A stretch of 62,797 bases of DNA. Source: Eubacteriales Family XIII. Incertae Sedis bacterium. Lineage in GTDB: Bacteria; Bacillota; Clostridia; Peptostreptococcales; Anaerovoracaceae. Below are positions 62,758 to 62,797 of this stretch, in pieces. The notes under the pieces were generated by a model. It did not search any database, was not told the origin of the DNA, and saw only the letters and a program-made list of their open reading frames with translations. The DNA is taken from NCBI GenBank assembly GCA_031261395.1, contig JAISJT010000017.1, positions 1 through 62,797 of the forward strand, written 5' to 3'. How positions within the stretch are numbered: the stretch's first letter is position 1; the number at the start of each line of letters is the position of its first letter. The position numbers and the translations under genes are program-made.

Positions 62758-62797
62758 ACCTTATGGTAGCACAAGCATTACTTCATTACAACAACTA

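Noticed and set aside
62538..62774. 78-codon ORF on the minus strand (ending SPTYRNQYIT)
   Set aside because: It has no RBS and crosses two predicted terminator hairpins. Small RNAs explain the region better.

Overview
The window looks like a chromosomal segment of an anaerobic, fairly GC-rich Clostridia-like Firmicute. The evidence is conserved Firmicute gene order (priA-def-fmt-rsmB-prpC-pknB-rsgA-rpe; plsX-rnc-smc-ftsY; der-plsY-gpsA), a PASTA-domain Ser/Thr kinase, a sortase-type surface protein, a formyl-THF synthetase/cyclohydrolase/FolD operon, and a TRAP transporter beside glycyl-radical-type genes. The species cannot be named from the sequence alone. I saw no rRNA, tRNA or CRISPR array.

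Layout. 1-0.4 kb: the tail of a Fic-like gene and a small ORF. 0.4-11.3 kb (minus strand): a housekeeping run priA, def, fmt, rsmB, prpC, pknB, rsgA, rpe, lgt. 11.3-14.0 kb: a DinJ/YafQ toxin-antitoxin pair, queH, trxA, and a MarR-type regulator followed by the internally deleted remnant of an ABC ATPase. 14.0-26.4 kb (minus): a UPF0210/UPF0237 pair, an MFS exporter, gpsA, plsY, der, ftsY, smc, rnc, plsX. 26.4-29.4 kb: a PEP-synthase-like protein with a degenerate RecA/KaiC-like front domain, and a small membrane protein.

29.4-43.1 kb is an accessory metabolic cluster. On the minus strand it holds a glycyl-radical-enzyme homologue, its radical-SAM activase, a DctPQM TRAP transporter, an aldo/keto reductase, a two-domain UGSC-like protein, a LysR regulator and an amidohydrolase. 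Divergently, on the plus strand, it holds a UroD/MtaA-like methyltransferase, a CobW-type GTPase and a separate His-rich partner. The glycyl-radical-enzyme homologue has Thr where the radical Gly should be. The two divergent promoters carry near-identical 21-bp inverted arms. This is the best candidate for an undescribed system.

43.1-53.6 kb (minus): lipid kinase, folC, valS, larC (N-terminal part only), larB, folD, fchA, fhs and an acyl-ACP thioesterase. folD lacks the usual catalytic Lys and sits beside a separate cyclohydrolase. 53.7-60.7 kb: a 2316-residue secreted, Ig-like-repeat surface protein with an SPRTG sorting signal. 60.4-61.2 kb: a dense array of palindromic GTCAT...ATCCA repeats. 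Members of the same family are inserted in frame in def, in the thioesterase gene and in the surface protein. 61.7-62.8 kb: a broken DUF3800-like gene and three predicted small structured RNAs.
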